Below, one piece after another: positions 1 to 9,098 of a DNA stretch of 64,000 nt; positions within the stretch are counted from its first letter, which is position 1, and the number at the start of each line of letters is the position of its first letter. Location: positions 372,001-436,000 of the forward strand of contig NZ_CP067393.1 of NCBI RefSeq assembly GCF_016653615.1, read 5' to 3'. The DNA comes from Entomomonas asaccharolytica (GTDB taxonomy: Bacteria > Pseudomonadota > Gammaproteobacteria > Pseudomonadales > Pseudomonadaceae). Position numbers and translations under genes: made by a program. Under the pieces are notes generated by a model. The model was not told where the DNA came from. It made no database searches and worked only from the letters and a program-made list of their open reading frames with translations.

Positions 1-113
1 AAAGCAGTAGCCGTTAATGGCAACTCTTTTTTCAGTTGTTCTGGTGTGATCAAAGCATTATTTGATACAACATTTAAGTCTTCAATTGGTAAGTCAGTCA
101 TCATATTACTCAT
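1..113 (-). CDS. DAHP synthase (3-deoxy-7-phosphoheptulonate synthase), N-terminal fragment cut by window edge
   Basis: The 37 visible codons start MSNMMTDLPIEDLNVVSNN and continue with LITPEQLKKELPLT. This is the N-terminal segment I recognise from class I DAHP synthases of the AroF/AroG/AroH type in Pseudomonas. These enzymes condense phosphoenolpyruvate with erythrose 4-phosphate in the first step of the shikimate pathway in the cytoplasm. The catalytic barrel lies outside the window, so the assignment rests only on the N-terminal similarity. A second in-frame ATG lies three codons downstream. The gene is divergent from hrpA across a 246-bp AT-rich gap that must hold both promoters. The isozyme type cannot be decided. 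Confidence 0.7.
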   Translation of the reverse strand, partial: MSNMMTDLPIEDLNVVSNNALITPEQLKKELPLTATA

Positions 114-299
114 TGGGCATTTTTATGCACACAAAAAATCCATTAAATAGTAGTTGAAAGATATAGACAATAACATATAACTAACATTTTCCTCTAGTAT
201 GCTGTAGCAAGAAAATTATTTTTATTGATGGAGTTAATAGATTTTTTAATAAAATAGTTAAAAGCTTTAGCAATAATATAATAAATTATAAAGTTTATT

Positions 300-328
300 T
301 TTATCAGTATCTGTAAAGGTATTATAAT
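300..328 (+). promoter_or_regulatory. Possible sigma-70 promoter for hrpA
   Basis: A perfect TATAAT lies at 323-328. A poor -35 match (TTTATC) lies 17 bp upstream, about 31 bp before the hrpA start. The gap is very AT-rich, so chance matches are common. Confidence 0.3.
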
Positions 329-359
329 AGTTGCTTTTGCATTACTTGATACTCGATAG

Positions 360-3300
360 ATGACTACTGAACAACTACTAGATAATTCTTTATTAAAACG
401 TATCGAGCAAGCTATGGTGGTTGACCGTCATTTTTTGCGTAGGGAGTTTTTTGCTTTAAAAAAACAGCCTGATGAAGCAAAATTGGTACGTTGGACTGAA
501 CGTTTGCAATGCTCCTGTCAAACAGTGGCTAATCGCCAGCAAAGTATACCTAAAATTAATTATGATGATGCTTTGCCTATTGCGGCTAAAAGAGATGAAA
601 TAAAAAAAGCCATTTTAGAAAATCAAGTAGTGGTAATAGCAGGGGAAACAGGTTCAGGGAAAACCACCCAACTACCTAAAATTTGCTTAGAAATAGGCCG
701 TGGTATTCAGGGGATGATAGGTCATACTCAACCAAGAAGAATTGCAGCCCGCAGTGTGGCTAGTCGAGTTGCTGAAGAGTTAGCCAACCCTTTAGGTGAG
801 TTAGTAGGTTATCAGGTAAGGTTTGAAGATCAAAGCACTGATAAAACCCTGATTAAGTTAATGACAGATGGTATTTTACTATCAGAGACACAGCATGATC
901 GTTTTTTAAATCGTTATGACACCATTATTGTGGATGAAGCTCACGAGCGTAGTCTAAATATTGATTTTTTATTAGGCTTTCTAAAAACGTTATTACCAAA
1001 AAGACCTGATTTAAAACTAATTATTACTTCTGCTACTATTGATTTGGAACGTTTTGCCAAGCATTTTGATAATGCGCCTATTATTGAAGTATCTGGCCGT
1101 ACTTATCCTGTAGAAACTTGGTATCGCCCTCTTGTGAGTGAGTTAGATAGTGAAGGTAATCCTTTAGAAGATGATCTAACAGTCGATCAAGGAATTTTAG
1201 CCGCTATCACAGAGTTAGAACAATATGAAAAAGCTAATCAACGAGCCTTAGGTGATATTCTAGTATTCTTACCGGGTGAAAGGGAAATTCGCGATGCAGC
1301 AGATATCCTGCGTAAAGCTAATTTACGCCATACAGAAATTTTACCACTTTATGCGCGACTAACACCTGCTGAACAGCAGCGTATTTTTCAATCTCACGCA
1401 GGGCGACGTATTATTCTTGCCACCAATGTGGCAGAAACTTCAATCACTGTAACGGGTATTCGTTATGTAATAGATAGTGGTACAGCAAGAATTAGCCGTT
1501 ATAGTTATCGGGCTAAAGTACAACGTTTGCCTATAGAGGCTGTTTCCCAAGCGAGTGCTAACCAACGTAAAGGACGCTGTGGGCGAGTAGAAGCGGGTAT
1601 TTGTATTCGGTTATACAGTGAACAAGATTTTTTAAGTAGACCTTTGTTTACTGATCCAGAAATATTGCGTACCAACCTAGCGGCTGTTATTTTACAAATG
1701 CTTCATTTGCGTTTGGGCAAAATTGAGGATTTTCCTTTTATTGAACCGCCAGAAACAAAAGCCATTAAAGATGGCTTTACCTTATTGCAAGAAATCTCAG
1801 CAGTTACTTTAAAGGGAGAGCTAACTAATTTAGGTAAACAATTGGCGCGTTTACCTATTGATCCACGTTTAGGTCGTATGCTAATTGAAGGGGCAAGACG
1901 TAAAGTATTGAATGAGTTGTTGATTATTAGTAGTGCTCTTTCTGTACAAGATCCAAGAGAGCGGCCAATGGAAAGGCAGCAAGCAGCTGATCAAGCTCAT
2001 GCTCAATGGAAAGATCCAGATTCGGATTTTGCTGCATTAATTAATCTTTGGCGAGGCTTTGAAGAAAAGCGGCAAGAGTTAGGTAGCAATCAATTGCGTA
2101 ACTGGTGCCGTAAAAATTTCTTAAACTATCTGCGCCTAAGAGAGTGGCGAGATGCCCATCGACAATTATTATTAATTTGTCGAGAAATGAAGTTGTTAAA
2201 TCAGCAAAAACATGCAGATAACGAACAAACAAATTTAAATTATGAAGCAGTACATCAATCAGTCCTATCTGGTTTATTAAGTCATCTTGGCCAAAAAACA
2301 GAAGATAATGATTACCTTGGTGCTAGACAACGACGATTTTGGATACACCCATCCACAGGCCTAGCTAAAAAACGCCCACAATGGATTATGGCGGCTGAGT
2401 TGGTGGAAACGACGAAACTGTTTGCCCGTATAGTCGCTAAAATAGAGCCAAGTTGGTTAGAAACTCTAGCAGCCCATCTATTAAAGCGAACTTATCTTGA
2501 GCCTCATTGGGAAAAAAGGCGTGGTCAGGTGGTTGCCTATGAGCAGGTTACATTATATGGTTTAATTATAGTTGGAAGACGAGCTGTTCATTATGGCCCC
2601 CATGATCCACAAGCTGCTCGAGAATTATTTATTCGTGAAGGCTTAGTACAAGGTGAAATTTTATCCAAAGCAAAATGCTTAAAAGCTAATCATCAATTAA
2701 TGGAAAAGTTAGATGATTTAGAAGCTAAAGCTCGTCGTCGCGATATCATCGCTGATGAAGAAACCTTGTATCAATATTATGATAAATATATACCCCAAGA
2801 TATTTATCAAACAGCAAGTTTTGATAAATGGTATCAAACAGCTAGCAAGAATAATCCTCAGTTATTAATAATGACTGAAGTCGACATTTTAGCAAGGGAA
2901 GCTAATGAAGTAACTGCAAATCATTTCCCAGACCACTTACAGCTAGGTGATTTAACGCTACCACTCAGTTATGAGTTTGAACCCGGTAATCCTCGTGATG
3001 GTGTTACAGTAAAAGTTCCTGCCCCACTATTACCGCAGTTAGCGAAAGAGTGTTTAAATTGGTTAGTGCCTGGCTTATTAGAGCAACGTTGTATTGGGCT
3101 AGTACGTAATTTACCTAAAGCCATTCGTAAAAACTTTGTACCTGTTCCTGATTTTGTTAAAGCCGCATTGGCAACTATTAACTTTGCTGAGGGGGATTTA
3201 TACCAAGCGTTAGCTCAGCAATTATTAAGAATGACAGGGGTACGAATAAGTGATGAGGCTTGGTTAGAGGCAGAAGCTAATCTTGCTGATCATTTACGAA

Positions 3301-4292
3301 TGAATATTGAGGTAGTAGATGCACAGGGTAAGTTTTTAGGTGAAGGTAGGGATTTAACAGCACTGATAGTTCGTTTCAGTAAAGAAAGTCAAGCAGCCTT
3401 AGCGCTTCCTAAACAAAAACAAGCTACCAAAGCTATTACTGCGGATGAATTTGATAGTTTGCCGACCACGCAACAACATAAAGTGGCAGGATTAACTATG
3501 ACAGTTTATCCTGCGTTATTTGAGGAAAATGGCGTTGTAAAAGAAGAACGTTTTGCCACTCAAGCAGAGGCAGACTATCAACACCGCCAAGCGTTACAAC
3601 GATTGTTATTACAACAGTTAGCAGAGCAAGCAAAGTTTTTACGTAATAAACTACCTTTGCAAACAGAATTAGGGCTTTATTTTAAAGATATTGGTCGAGT
3701 AGATGCTTTACTAGAAGATATTTTATTAGCCAGTGTTGATGAAACCATCCTAGCTGATCAAAAAATACTGCCCCGTGATGCAGCTAACTTAGCTAATTTG
3801 GCAGAAGCTAAACGTGGTAGTTGGTTTGATAATGCAGACCGCTTAGTAAAGCTTGTGTTAGGTATTTTAAAGTTACATCATAGCTTACAAAAACGCTTAA
3901 AAGGTAAAATAGATTTAACTCAAGCCGTGGCTTTAGCGGATGTCAAACAACAGTTAGCTAATTTAGTTAATCTACATTTTGTTAGAAATACACCTGTTGA
4001 ATGGTTAAAAGAGTATCCACGTTATTTAAAAGCGATTGAACAACGCCTTGATAAATTAGCAGCACAGTTACAGAAAGATCGAGTTTATAGCAGTGAACTG
4101 AGCGAATATTGGCAACAATATCAAACACGTTTAACTAAACATTTAAAAGAAGGCAAACGAGATGTAGCCTTGCAGCAATACCGTTGGATGTTAGAAGAAT
4201 ATCGCGTCTCACTTTTCGCTCAGCAATTAGGTACTAAAATGCCTATTTCGGATAAACGATTAGCCAAACAATGGCAGTTAGTAGAGAGCTAA
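360..4292 (+). CDS. hrpA: ATP-dependent RNA helicase HrpA
   Basis: This 1310-residue DEAH-box helicase has the usual full length of bacterial HrpA, which is known from Escherichia coli as a ribosome-linked RNA helicase. Visible motifs are Walker A GETGSGKT (residues 95-102), DEAH (192-195), SAT (224-226) and QRKGRCGR (motif VI, about residue 404). The helicase-associated, OB-fold and long HrpA-specific C-terminal regions follow, ending in the family-typical segment around residues 1270-1300. The start at the first ATG aligns with HrpA N-termini, although no clear ribosome binding site precedes it. An APS kinase gene starts 18 bp after the stop, so the two may share a transcript. Nothing indicates damage. 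Confidence 0.97.
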   Translation: MTTEQLLDNSLLKRIEQAMVVDRHFLRREFFALKKQPDEAKLVRWTERLQCSCQTVANRQQSIPKINYDDALPIAAKRDEIKKAILENQVVVIAGETGSGKTTQLPKICLEIGRGIQGMIGHTQPRRIAARSVASRVAEELANPLGELVGYQVRFEDQSTDKTLIKLMTDGILLSETQHDRFLNRYDTIIVDEAHERSLNIDFLLGFLKTLLPKRPDLKLIITSATIDLERFAKHFDNAPIIEVSGRTYPVETWYRPLVSELDSEGNPLEDDLTVDQGILAAITELEQYEKANQRALGDILVFLPGEREIRDAADILRKANLRHTEILPLYARLTPAEQQRIFQSHAGRRIILATNVAETSITVTGIRYVIDSGTARISRYSYRAKVQRLPIEAVSQASANQRKGRCGRVEAGICIRLYSEQDFLSRPLFTDPEILRTNLAAVILQMLHLRLGKIEDFPFIEPPETKAIKDGFTLLQEISAVTLKGELTNLGKQLARLPIDPRLGRMLIEGARRKVLNELLIISSALSVQDPRERPMERQQAADQAHAQWKDPDSDFAALINLWRGFEEKRQELGSNQLRNWCRKNFLNYLRLREWRDAHRQLLLICREMKLLNQQKHADNEQTNLNYEAVHQSVLSGLLSHLGQKTEDNDYLGARQRRFWIHPSTGLAKKRPQWIMAAELVETTKLFARIVAKIEPSWLETLAAHLLKRTYLEPHWEKRRGQVVAYEQVTLYGLIIVGRRAVHYGPHDPQAARELFIREGLVQGEILSKAKCLKANHQLMEKLDDLEAKARRRDIIADEETLYQYYDKYIPQDIYQTASFDKWYQTASKNNPQLLIMTEVDILAREANEVTANHFPDHLQLGDLTLPLSYEFEPGNPRDGVTVKVPAPLLPQLAKECLNWLVPGLLEQRCIGLVRNLPKAIRKNFVPVPDFVKAALATINFAEGDLYQALAQQLLRMTGVRISDEAWLEAEANLADHLRMNIEVVDAQGKFLGEGRDLTALIVRFSKESQAALALPKQKQATKAITADEFDSLPTTQQHKVAGLTMTVYPALFEENGVVKEERFATQAEADYQHRQALQRLLLQQLAEQAKFLRNKLPLQTELGLYFKDIGRVDALLEDILLASVDETILADQKILPRDAANLANLAEAKRGSWFDNADRLVKLVLGILKLHHSLQKRLKGKIDLTQAVALADVKQQLANLVNLHFVRNTPVEWLKEYPRYLKAIEQRLDKLAAQLQKDRVYSSELSEYWQQYQTRLTKHLKEGKRDVALQQYRWMLEEYRVSLFAQQLGTKMPISDKRLAKQWQLVES

Positions 4293-4310
4293 GATTAAGT
4301 TGAGTTAACT

Positions 4311-4823
4311 ATGGATATATCACAGAGTAAACCACAAGCATACTGGATAACTGGACTTTCTGGAGTGGGTAAAACAACGTTGGCTAATGCATTAGCAGCA
4401 AGTCTTACAGCACTTAATATTGAAAACAAAGTATTAGACGGTGATGAGTTAAGGAAAACCTTATGTGCTGATTTGGGATTTTCTAAACAAGATCGTGACA
4501 CTAATATTCAGCGCATAGCCGAGTTAGCTTATTCTTTACAGCAACAAGGAGTTGTTGTTATTGTGAGTGTGATTAGCCCCTATCTTGAAGTGCGCCAACA
4601 AGCCATTAAAAAACTACAGGCAACCGAAATTTATTTAGAAGCACCTTTAAGTGTTTTACAAAAACGAGACTCGAAAGGATTATATGCCAAAGCCATAGCA
4701 GGGGAGTTATTAGATTTTACAGGAGTGAGTGCGCCCTATGAAGTTCCTAAAAACCCAGCATATTTTTTTAGAACAGATTGGCTAACGGTTGAGGAGTGTG
4801 TCAATAAAATATTACTGTCATAA
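4311..4823 (+). CDS. cysC: Adenylyl-sulfate (APS) kinase
   Basis: The gene encodes a 170-residue APS kinase, which phosphorylates adenosine 5'-phosphosulfate to PAPS with ATP. The P-loop GLSGVGKT lies at residues 15-22. The DGDELR segment, the DRDTNIQRIAELA region and the late FTGVSAPYE motif are all typical of CysC. It is shorter than the roughly 200-residue stand-alone enzymes because it starts almost directly at the P-loop strand. It is not next to cysDN or other sulfate assimilation genes. It lies between hrpA and the STM4011-STM4015-type cluster, about 100 bp before the latter. Whether PAPS is used by that cluster, by sulfotransferases elsewhere or for assimilation cannot be told from here. 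Confidence 0.9.
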   Translation: MDISQSKPQAYWITGLSGVGKTTLANALAASLTALNIENKVLDGDELRKTLCADLGFSKQDRDTNIQRIAELAYSLQQQGVVVIVSVISPYLEVRQQAIKKLQATEIYLEAPLSVLQKRDSKGLYAKAIAGELLDFTGVSAPYEVPKNPAYFFRTDWLTVEECVNKILLS

Positions 4824-4924
4824 TATTGCGATAAATTAATATATTATTAAGTATAAATTTATACACTAGCACAATTATTTTTAATAACAATAGTAGGATT
4901 TTATTCAGCAGGAAGGGGATTATT

Positions 4925-5857
4925 ATGACTATAGGTAACCATTTAGATAAATTTGCTGGCTATAAAGTTGAAGATTGGCAGGCAGGACAACCACTTAAAA
5001 ATCTAGAAAATACTATTTATCGTATTGCTGTTGATTACGACGACAAGCAAACTTGGGATGAAAAATTTCAGCAATACCTAGCAGAACCCAATGCTAAAGA
5101 AACGAGGGGATTAGTATTAGGTGCTTATTCAGAAGAAATGTTTGAAGTAAGTTGCGATGATCCAATTAATGCTGTGATTGCAGCGAAAGACCAATTACCT
5201 TTATTAGATACCTTATTTGTAAATGATATTACCTATGAAGAAAATGAAATTTCATGGATTGTTAATACTGATAATGCTCCTTTAATTCATGCTTTTCCTA
5301 AATTAAAACATTTTGGTACTCGTGGTGGTAATGATTTAGGTTTTACTAATTTAAACGCACCAGAGTTAGAAACATTAATTGTTCAATCAGGTGGTTTAGC
5401 TTCTGAAACAATTAAAGAAATAGCCAATGCTAATTTACCGAAACTAAAACATTTAGAAATTTATTTAGGCACAGAAGATTATGGTTATGGTGGTTCAGTA
5501 GAGGATTTACAGCCAATTCTACAAGATCGTTTTAATCAACTAACCTATTTAGGCTTAGTGAACTGTGATGAGCAAGATAATATTGCTAAAGCAGTAGCTA
5601 ATGCACCTGTAGTCACTCATTTAGAAACTTTAGATTTATCGTTAGGTACATTGGGTGATGAGGGAGCGCAAGCTCTATTGGATTCTAAAAATTTAGATAA
5701 CTTAAAACACCTCGATTTAAATCATAACTATTTATCAGAAACAATGGTTGAAAAATTAGAAGCTTTTGCAGCAGCTAAAGGCTTTACTATTGATGTCTCT
5801 TCTGATGCTGATTATGACGAAGATGATGACTGGCGTTATGTCAGTATTGGAGAATAA
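4925..5857 (+). CDS. STM4015-family leucine-rich-repeat protein
   Basis: This 310-residue protein matches the family annotated as STM4015 after its Salmonella member. The function is not established. The N-terminal half carries the family's conserved opening (KFAGYKVEDWQ). Residues about 170-285 hold leucine-rich repeats such as LETLDLSLGTLGDEGAQALL and LKHLDLNHNYLSE, which suggests a protein- or peptide-binding surface. The C-terminus is strongly acidic (DADYDEDDDWRYVSIGE). A strong AGGAAGGGG ribosome binding site precedes the ATG. It is the first gene of a compact five-gene run, and its last 20 bp overlap the next gene. No signal peptide is present, so it should be cytoplasmic. It may bind, or itself be, the substrate of the following enzymes; that is inference. 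Confidence 0.85.
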   Translation: MTIGNHLDKFAGYKVEDWQAGQPLKNLENTIYRIAVDYDDKQTWDEKFQQYLAEPNAKETRGLVLGAYSEEMFEVSCDDPINAVIAAKDQLPLLDTLFVNDITYEENEISWIVNTDNAPLIHAFPKLKHFGTRGGNDLGFTNLNAPELETLIVQSGGLASETIKEIANANLPKLKHLEIYLGTEDYGYGGSVEDLQPILQDRFNQLTYLGLVNCDEQDNIAKAVANAPVVTHLETLDLSLGTLGDEGAQALLDSKNLDNLKHLDLNHNYLSETMVEKLEAFAAAKGFTIDVSSDADYDEDDDWRYVSIGE

Positions 5858-7007
5858 TCCTCAGCAGGTGGTGCTTATTGCACCACCAACTAGCCGACGT
5901 GTTACAGCCTTCCAAAACTCTTTACAACAGATCAATTGGCCGCCAGCAAAGGTTATTGGTTATAACCATATTATTGAGTTTCCTGATTTATTAAAAGAAA
6001 CAATAGCTGAAGGTGATGTAGTACGGATTGAAACATCAGGCGAATGTTGCACTACAGATCGTTTTTTATTGCAGCTAGCTAGGCAAAATGATCCATATAA
6101 GTTTGATGCAGATATAGCAGATTTGCAACTGGAACAGGGCGAAATTATTCCTTCTAATCATTGGTATGCAGGACTACAGTCGTTTTTTGCTAGTTTACAA
6201 AAACAGCTTGCACAAGCGGCTAAACATTTTTGTACCATTGATTTTAACGAAGGATTGCAGTTATTCGATAAAAGGCAAACAGCGAAAGTTTGGCAACAAA
6301 AGGGTTTGGCGATACCAAAACAAATAACTGAACCAATAGTAAGTTTTGAACAGTTATTAGCTGTATTAAAGCAACAAGGCTTAAATCGTGTTTTTATTAA
6401 GTTGGCTCATGGTAGTGGTGCCAGCGGTGCGATAGCATTAGCGATCAGCAAAACCAATATGCAAGCTATCACTACAATTGAAATGGCGGATACTAAACAG
6501 GGGCTACGTTTTTATAATAGTAGTAAGTTAATTCGCTATAATGACTGGCAAACTACCGCTATGATTATAGATAAGCTAGTTCAGTGGCATGATTTACAAA
6601 TAGAAGCTTGGATTCCTAAAGCCAATTATCAAGGCAAGGTGTTTGATATTCGAGTCGTAGTCATTAATGGTCAAGCAAAGCATACTTTAATTCGTTTAGG
6701 TAAGCAGGCTATTACAAATTTACATTTAGGTAATGGACGGGGAGATCTTGAACAAATTAAGAACTATTTGGGTAATAGTTGGCAATTAGTACCAGAGTTG
6801 GCTGAACAAGCCATGCACTGTTTTCCTAATAGTTTATATGCAGGGGTGGATATTTTGGTTAGCCAAAATAATAAAAAACCTTATTTATTAGAGGCAAATA
6901 CGTTTGGTGATTTTCATCCTAATACTTATTATCAGGGGCTAGATACTTATCAAGCAGAATTATTGGCATTGCTAACACGTCATAAAATTGGAACTAATAA
7001 TGATTAA
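5838..7007 (+). CDS. STM4014-family ATP-grasp protein
   Basis: The protein has 389 residues from the ATG at 5838. This start gives MSVLENNPQQVVLIAPPTSRR, with a Rossmann-like first strand as expected for the family; a longer reading frame upstream is hydrophobic and overlaps the previous gene. The C-terminal two thirds look like an ATP-grasp fold: a VFIKLAHGSGASGAIAL segment, FDIRVVVINGQ, and the metal-binding GVDILV...LLEANTFGDF near the end. ATP-grasp enzymes activate carboxylates and ligate them to amines or thiols. The gene overlaps both neighbours (20 bp and 8 bp), which implies translational coupling. The substrate is unknown. The family is defined by its constant company with STM4011, STM4012, STM4013 and STM4015 proteins. 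Confidence 0.83.
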   Translation: MSVLENNPQQVVLIAPPTSRRVTAFQNSLQQINWPPAKVIGYNHIIEFPDLLKETIAEGDVVRIETSGECCTTDRFLLQLARQNDPYKFDADIADLQLEQGEIIPSNHWYAGLQSFFASLQKQLAQAAKHFCTIDFNEGLQLFDKRQTAKVWQQKGLAIPKQITEPIVSFEQLLAVLKQQGLNRVFIKLAHGSGASGAIALAISKTNMQAITTIEMADTKQGLRFYNSSKLIRYNDWQTTAMIIDKLVQWHDLQIEAWIPKANYQGKVFDIRVVVINGQAKHTLIRLGKQAITNLHLGNGRGDLEQIKNYLGNSWQLVPELAEQAMHCFPNSLYAGVDILVSQNNKKPYLLEANTFGDFHPNTYYQGLDTYQAELLALLTRHKIGTNND

Positions 7008-7782
7008 TGTAAAAGAATTGGTAGCAAATAAAGTAGATATCATTTTTATTACTTTTGATAGTTTACGATTTGATGTATTACAAAATGCCAAGCTGCCTCA
7101 GCTAGATAAATTTGTAGCTAATTGGGAAGCAAGACATTCACCTGCTACTTTTACTTATGCGGCACATCATGCTTTTTTTAGTGGTTTTTTACCTACCCCT
7201 ATTGATAATCCTACTGCCCCCAGATTGTTTGCCTCTGCATTTGCAGGCTCGACTACCACGCAATCTAATACCTTTACTTTTGCAGAAAGTACGTTGCCTA
7301 AAGCTTTACAGAGTTTGGGTTATACCACCTGTTGCATAGGTGGCGTAGGCTTCTTTAATAAACAAACAGAATTAGGGAGTGTGTTGCCTAATTTATTCCA
7401 ACAGTCATATTGGAATATAGAAATGGGAGTGACTGGCAAAGATTCTACTCAATTGCAGGTTGAACAAGCTCTCAAATTTATGCAGCAAGATAATACGCCA
7501 AAGTTTTTATTTATTAATGTGGCTGCCACACATCAACCTACTTGTATCTATCATCCAACTTTGCAAGAAGATTCAAAGGAAACACAGCAGGCAGCCTTAG
7601 AGTATGCCCAACAACATATCGCTTATTTATTAGCAGAACAGCAAAAGCGTTGTAAAACATTGGTTATTTTAACTTCAGATCATGGTGAAGCGTTTGGTGA
7701 AGATGGTTATTATGGCCATCGTTTAGCACATGATACAGTTTGGACAGTACCCTATACAGAATTTGTTTTGGATGTAGTATGA
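7000..7782 (+). CDS. STM4013-family sulfatase/alkaline-phosphatase-superfamily enzyme
   Basis: The protein has 260 residues from ATG 7000; a TTG four codons upstream is an alternative start. The opening VDIIFITFDSLRFDVL is the metal-site strand of the alkaline phosphatase/sulfatase superfamily. ATHQPT, ILTSDHGEAFGEDG and HRLAHDTVWTVP supply the remaining metal-ligand motifs. The family is labelled STM4013/SEN3800 sulfatase. I see no C/S-x-P-x-R formylglycine motif. The likely nucleophile segment is SPATFTYAAHHAFFSG, so phosphate-ester or phosphonate chemistry is as plausible as sulfate hydrolysis. At 260 residues it is short for a sulfatase. It overlaps the preceding gene by 8 bp and the next by 4 bp (ATGA). 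No signal peptide is visible, so a cytoplasmic role is likely. Confidence 0.85.
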   Translation: MINVKELVANKVDIIFITFDSLRFDVLQNAKLPQLDKFVANWEARHSPATFTYAAHHAFFSGFLPTPIDNPTAPRLFASAFAGSTTTQSNTFTFAESTLPKALQSLGYTTCCIGGVGFFNKQTELGSVLPNLFQQSYWNIEMGVTGKDSTQLQVEQALKFMQQDNTPKFLFINVAATHQPTCIYHPTLQEDSKETQQAALEYAQQHIAYLLAEQQKRCKTLVILTSDHGEAFGEDGYYGHRLAHDTVWTVPYTEFVLDVV

Positions 7783-9095
7783 GTTTACAAGCATTAATAG
7801 AGCAAGGTGAGTATTACAAAGGCTATACCTATGCCTATCCCCATAAAACCAGTTATCGTCATTTTGAACCTATATCATTAGAAAGTGCTTGGTCTGTGGA
7901 AGATAAATCACAATTGTTTCTGTATGCCCATATACCCTTTTGTGGTATGCGTTGTGGTTTTTGTAATTTATTTACTACTGCTAACCCTAAATTAACCTTA
8001 ACCAAAGCTTATATTGAAGCGTTAACTATACAGGCAAAAGTAACTTATGAGGCATTAGGTGAGCAAGCAAGGTTTAGCCGTTTTGCATTAGGTGGCGGAA
8101 CGCCTACTTATTTATTGGCTGAGGAGTTACAGCTGTTGTTTGATGCGTTAGCGGTCTTTAAGTTGGATTATGCCGCTATTCCTTCTAGTGTGGAAACCAG
8201 TCCTGCAACAGTAACCTTGGATCGCTTAGCTATTTTAAAAAATTACCATATCAAACGTATTAGTATGGGCGTGCAAAGTTTTTCTGAGACCGAAATTAAA
8301 TCCGTAGGACGTGGGCAAAGTAACCAAGAAGTAATACAGGCGATAGAAAAGATTAGAAAATTTGATTTTCCTCTATTAAATTTAGATTTAATTTATGGTT
8401 TAGCTCATCAAGATCCAAAGAGTTGGGCAAAGTCTTTGCAAACAACATTAAGCTTTGAACCAGAAGAAATTTTTTTATATCCACTTTATGTAAGGCCTTT
8501 GACGGGTATCGGGAAATTTGGTTTTAGTTGGGATGATGAACGGTTAAGACTTTATCAGCAAGGACGCGATACATTACTCAACGCAGGCTATGAACAAATA
8601 AGTATGCGCTATTTTAGAAAGCCAATGGTAAATCAAATTGAACCGGCTGATTATTGTTGTCAACAAGATGGCATGGTAGGTTTAGGTTGTGGCGCGCGGT
8701 CTTATACTAGAGAATTACATTACTCCAATGAGTATGCGGTAGGACGTAAAGGTATTAAAGCTATTTTAGAAAGTTATAACAGCAGAACAGAAGCTGATTT
8801 TAAGCAAATAAGCTATGGTTTTAAAATGGATGAAGATACCCAAAAACGCCGTTTTATTTTGCAATCCATTTTGCATATGTCAGGGCTATCTATCGAACTT
8901 TATCAAAAATGTTTTGCTAGCTCACCTTTTACAGATTATCCACAATTAGCTAAGTTAGTAGCATTACAACTGATTGAGGATAAACAAAGCTGTTGGAAAT
9001 TAACCCAAAGAGGTTTAGAACTCGCTGATTTAATAGGCCCATGGTTTTATGCGCCAGATATTGAGCAACGTATGAATAGCTATCAGTTGGTATAG
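7779..9095 (+). CDS. STM4012-family radical SAM protein (coproporphyrinogen-III-oxidase-like)
   Basis: This is a 438-residue radical SAM enzyme. The [4Fe-4S] motif CGMRCGFC lies at residues 55-62 in the CxxxCxxC form. It is followed by the LGGGTPTYL and SMGVQSFSETEIKSVGRGQS segments of the HemN/HemW-like subgroup, and the C-terminus has a HemN-like winged-helix region. It is not ordinary HemN: the neighbours and the overall match are to the STM4012 family, whose reaction is unknown. The ATG overlaps the stop of the sulfatase-like gene in an ATGA, which fixes the start. The enzyme should make a 5'-deoxyadenosyl radical or transfer a methyl or methylene group to a substrate held by partner proteins; the substrate is not known. 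Confidence 0.87.
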   Translation: MSLQALIEQGEYYKGYTYAYPHKTSYRHFEPISLESAWSVEDKSQLFLYAHIPFCGMRCGFCNLFTTANPKLTLTKAYIEALTIQAKVTYEALGEQARFSRFALGGGTPTYLLAEELQLLFDALAVFKLDYAAIPSSVETSPATVTLDRLAILKNYHIKRISMGVQSFSETEIKSVGRGQSNQEVIQAIEKIRKFDFPLLNLDLIYGLAHQDPKSWAKSLQTTLSFEPEEIFLYPLYVRPLTGIGKFGFSWDDERLRLYQQGRDTLLNAGYEQISMRYFRKPMVNQIEPADYCCQQDGMVGLGCGARSYTRELHYSNEYAVGRKGIKAILESYNSRTEADFKQISYGFKMDEDTQKRRFILQSILHMSGLSIELYQKCFASSPFTDYPQLAKLVALQLIEDKQSCWKLTQRGLELADLIGPWFYAPDIEQRMNSYQLV

Positions 9096-9098
9096 TAA

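Noticed and set aside
4891-4908. GG-N10-GC match before the STM4015-type gene
   Set aside because: Only the two dinucleotides match the consensus, and the transcription start would fall at the start codon.
5766-5837. Upstream extension of the STM4014-type protein
   Set aside because: The extra 24 residues are Leu/Met-rich and come from the overlapping LRR gene in another frame; family proteins start near the VVLIAPP strand.
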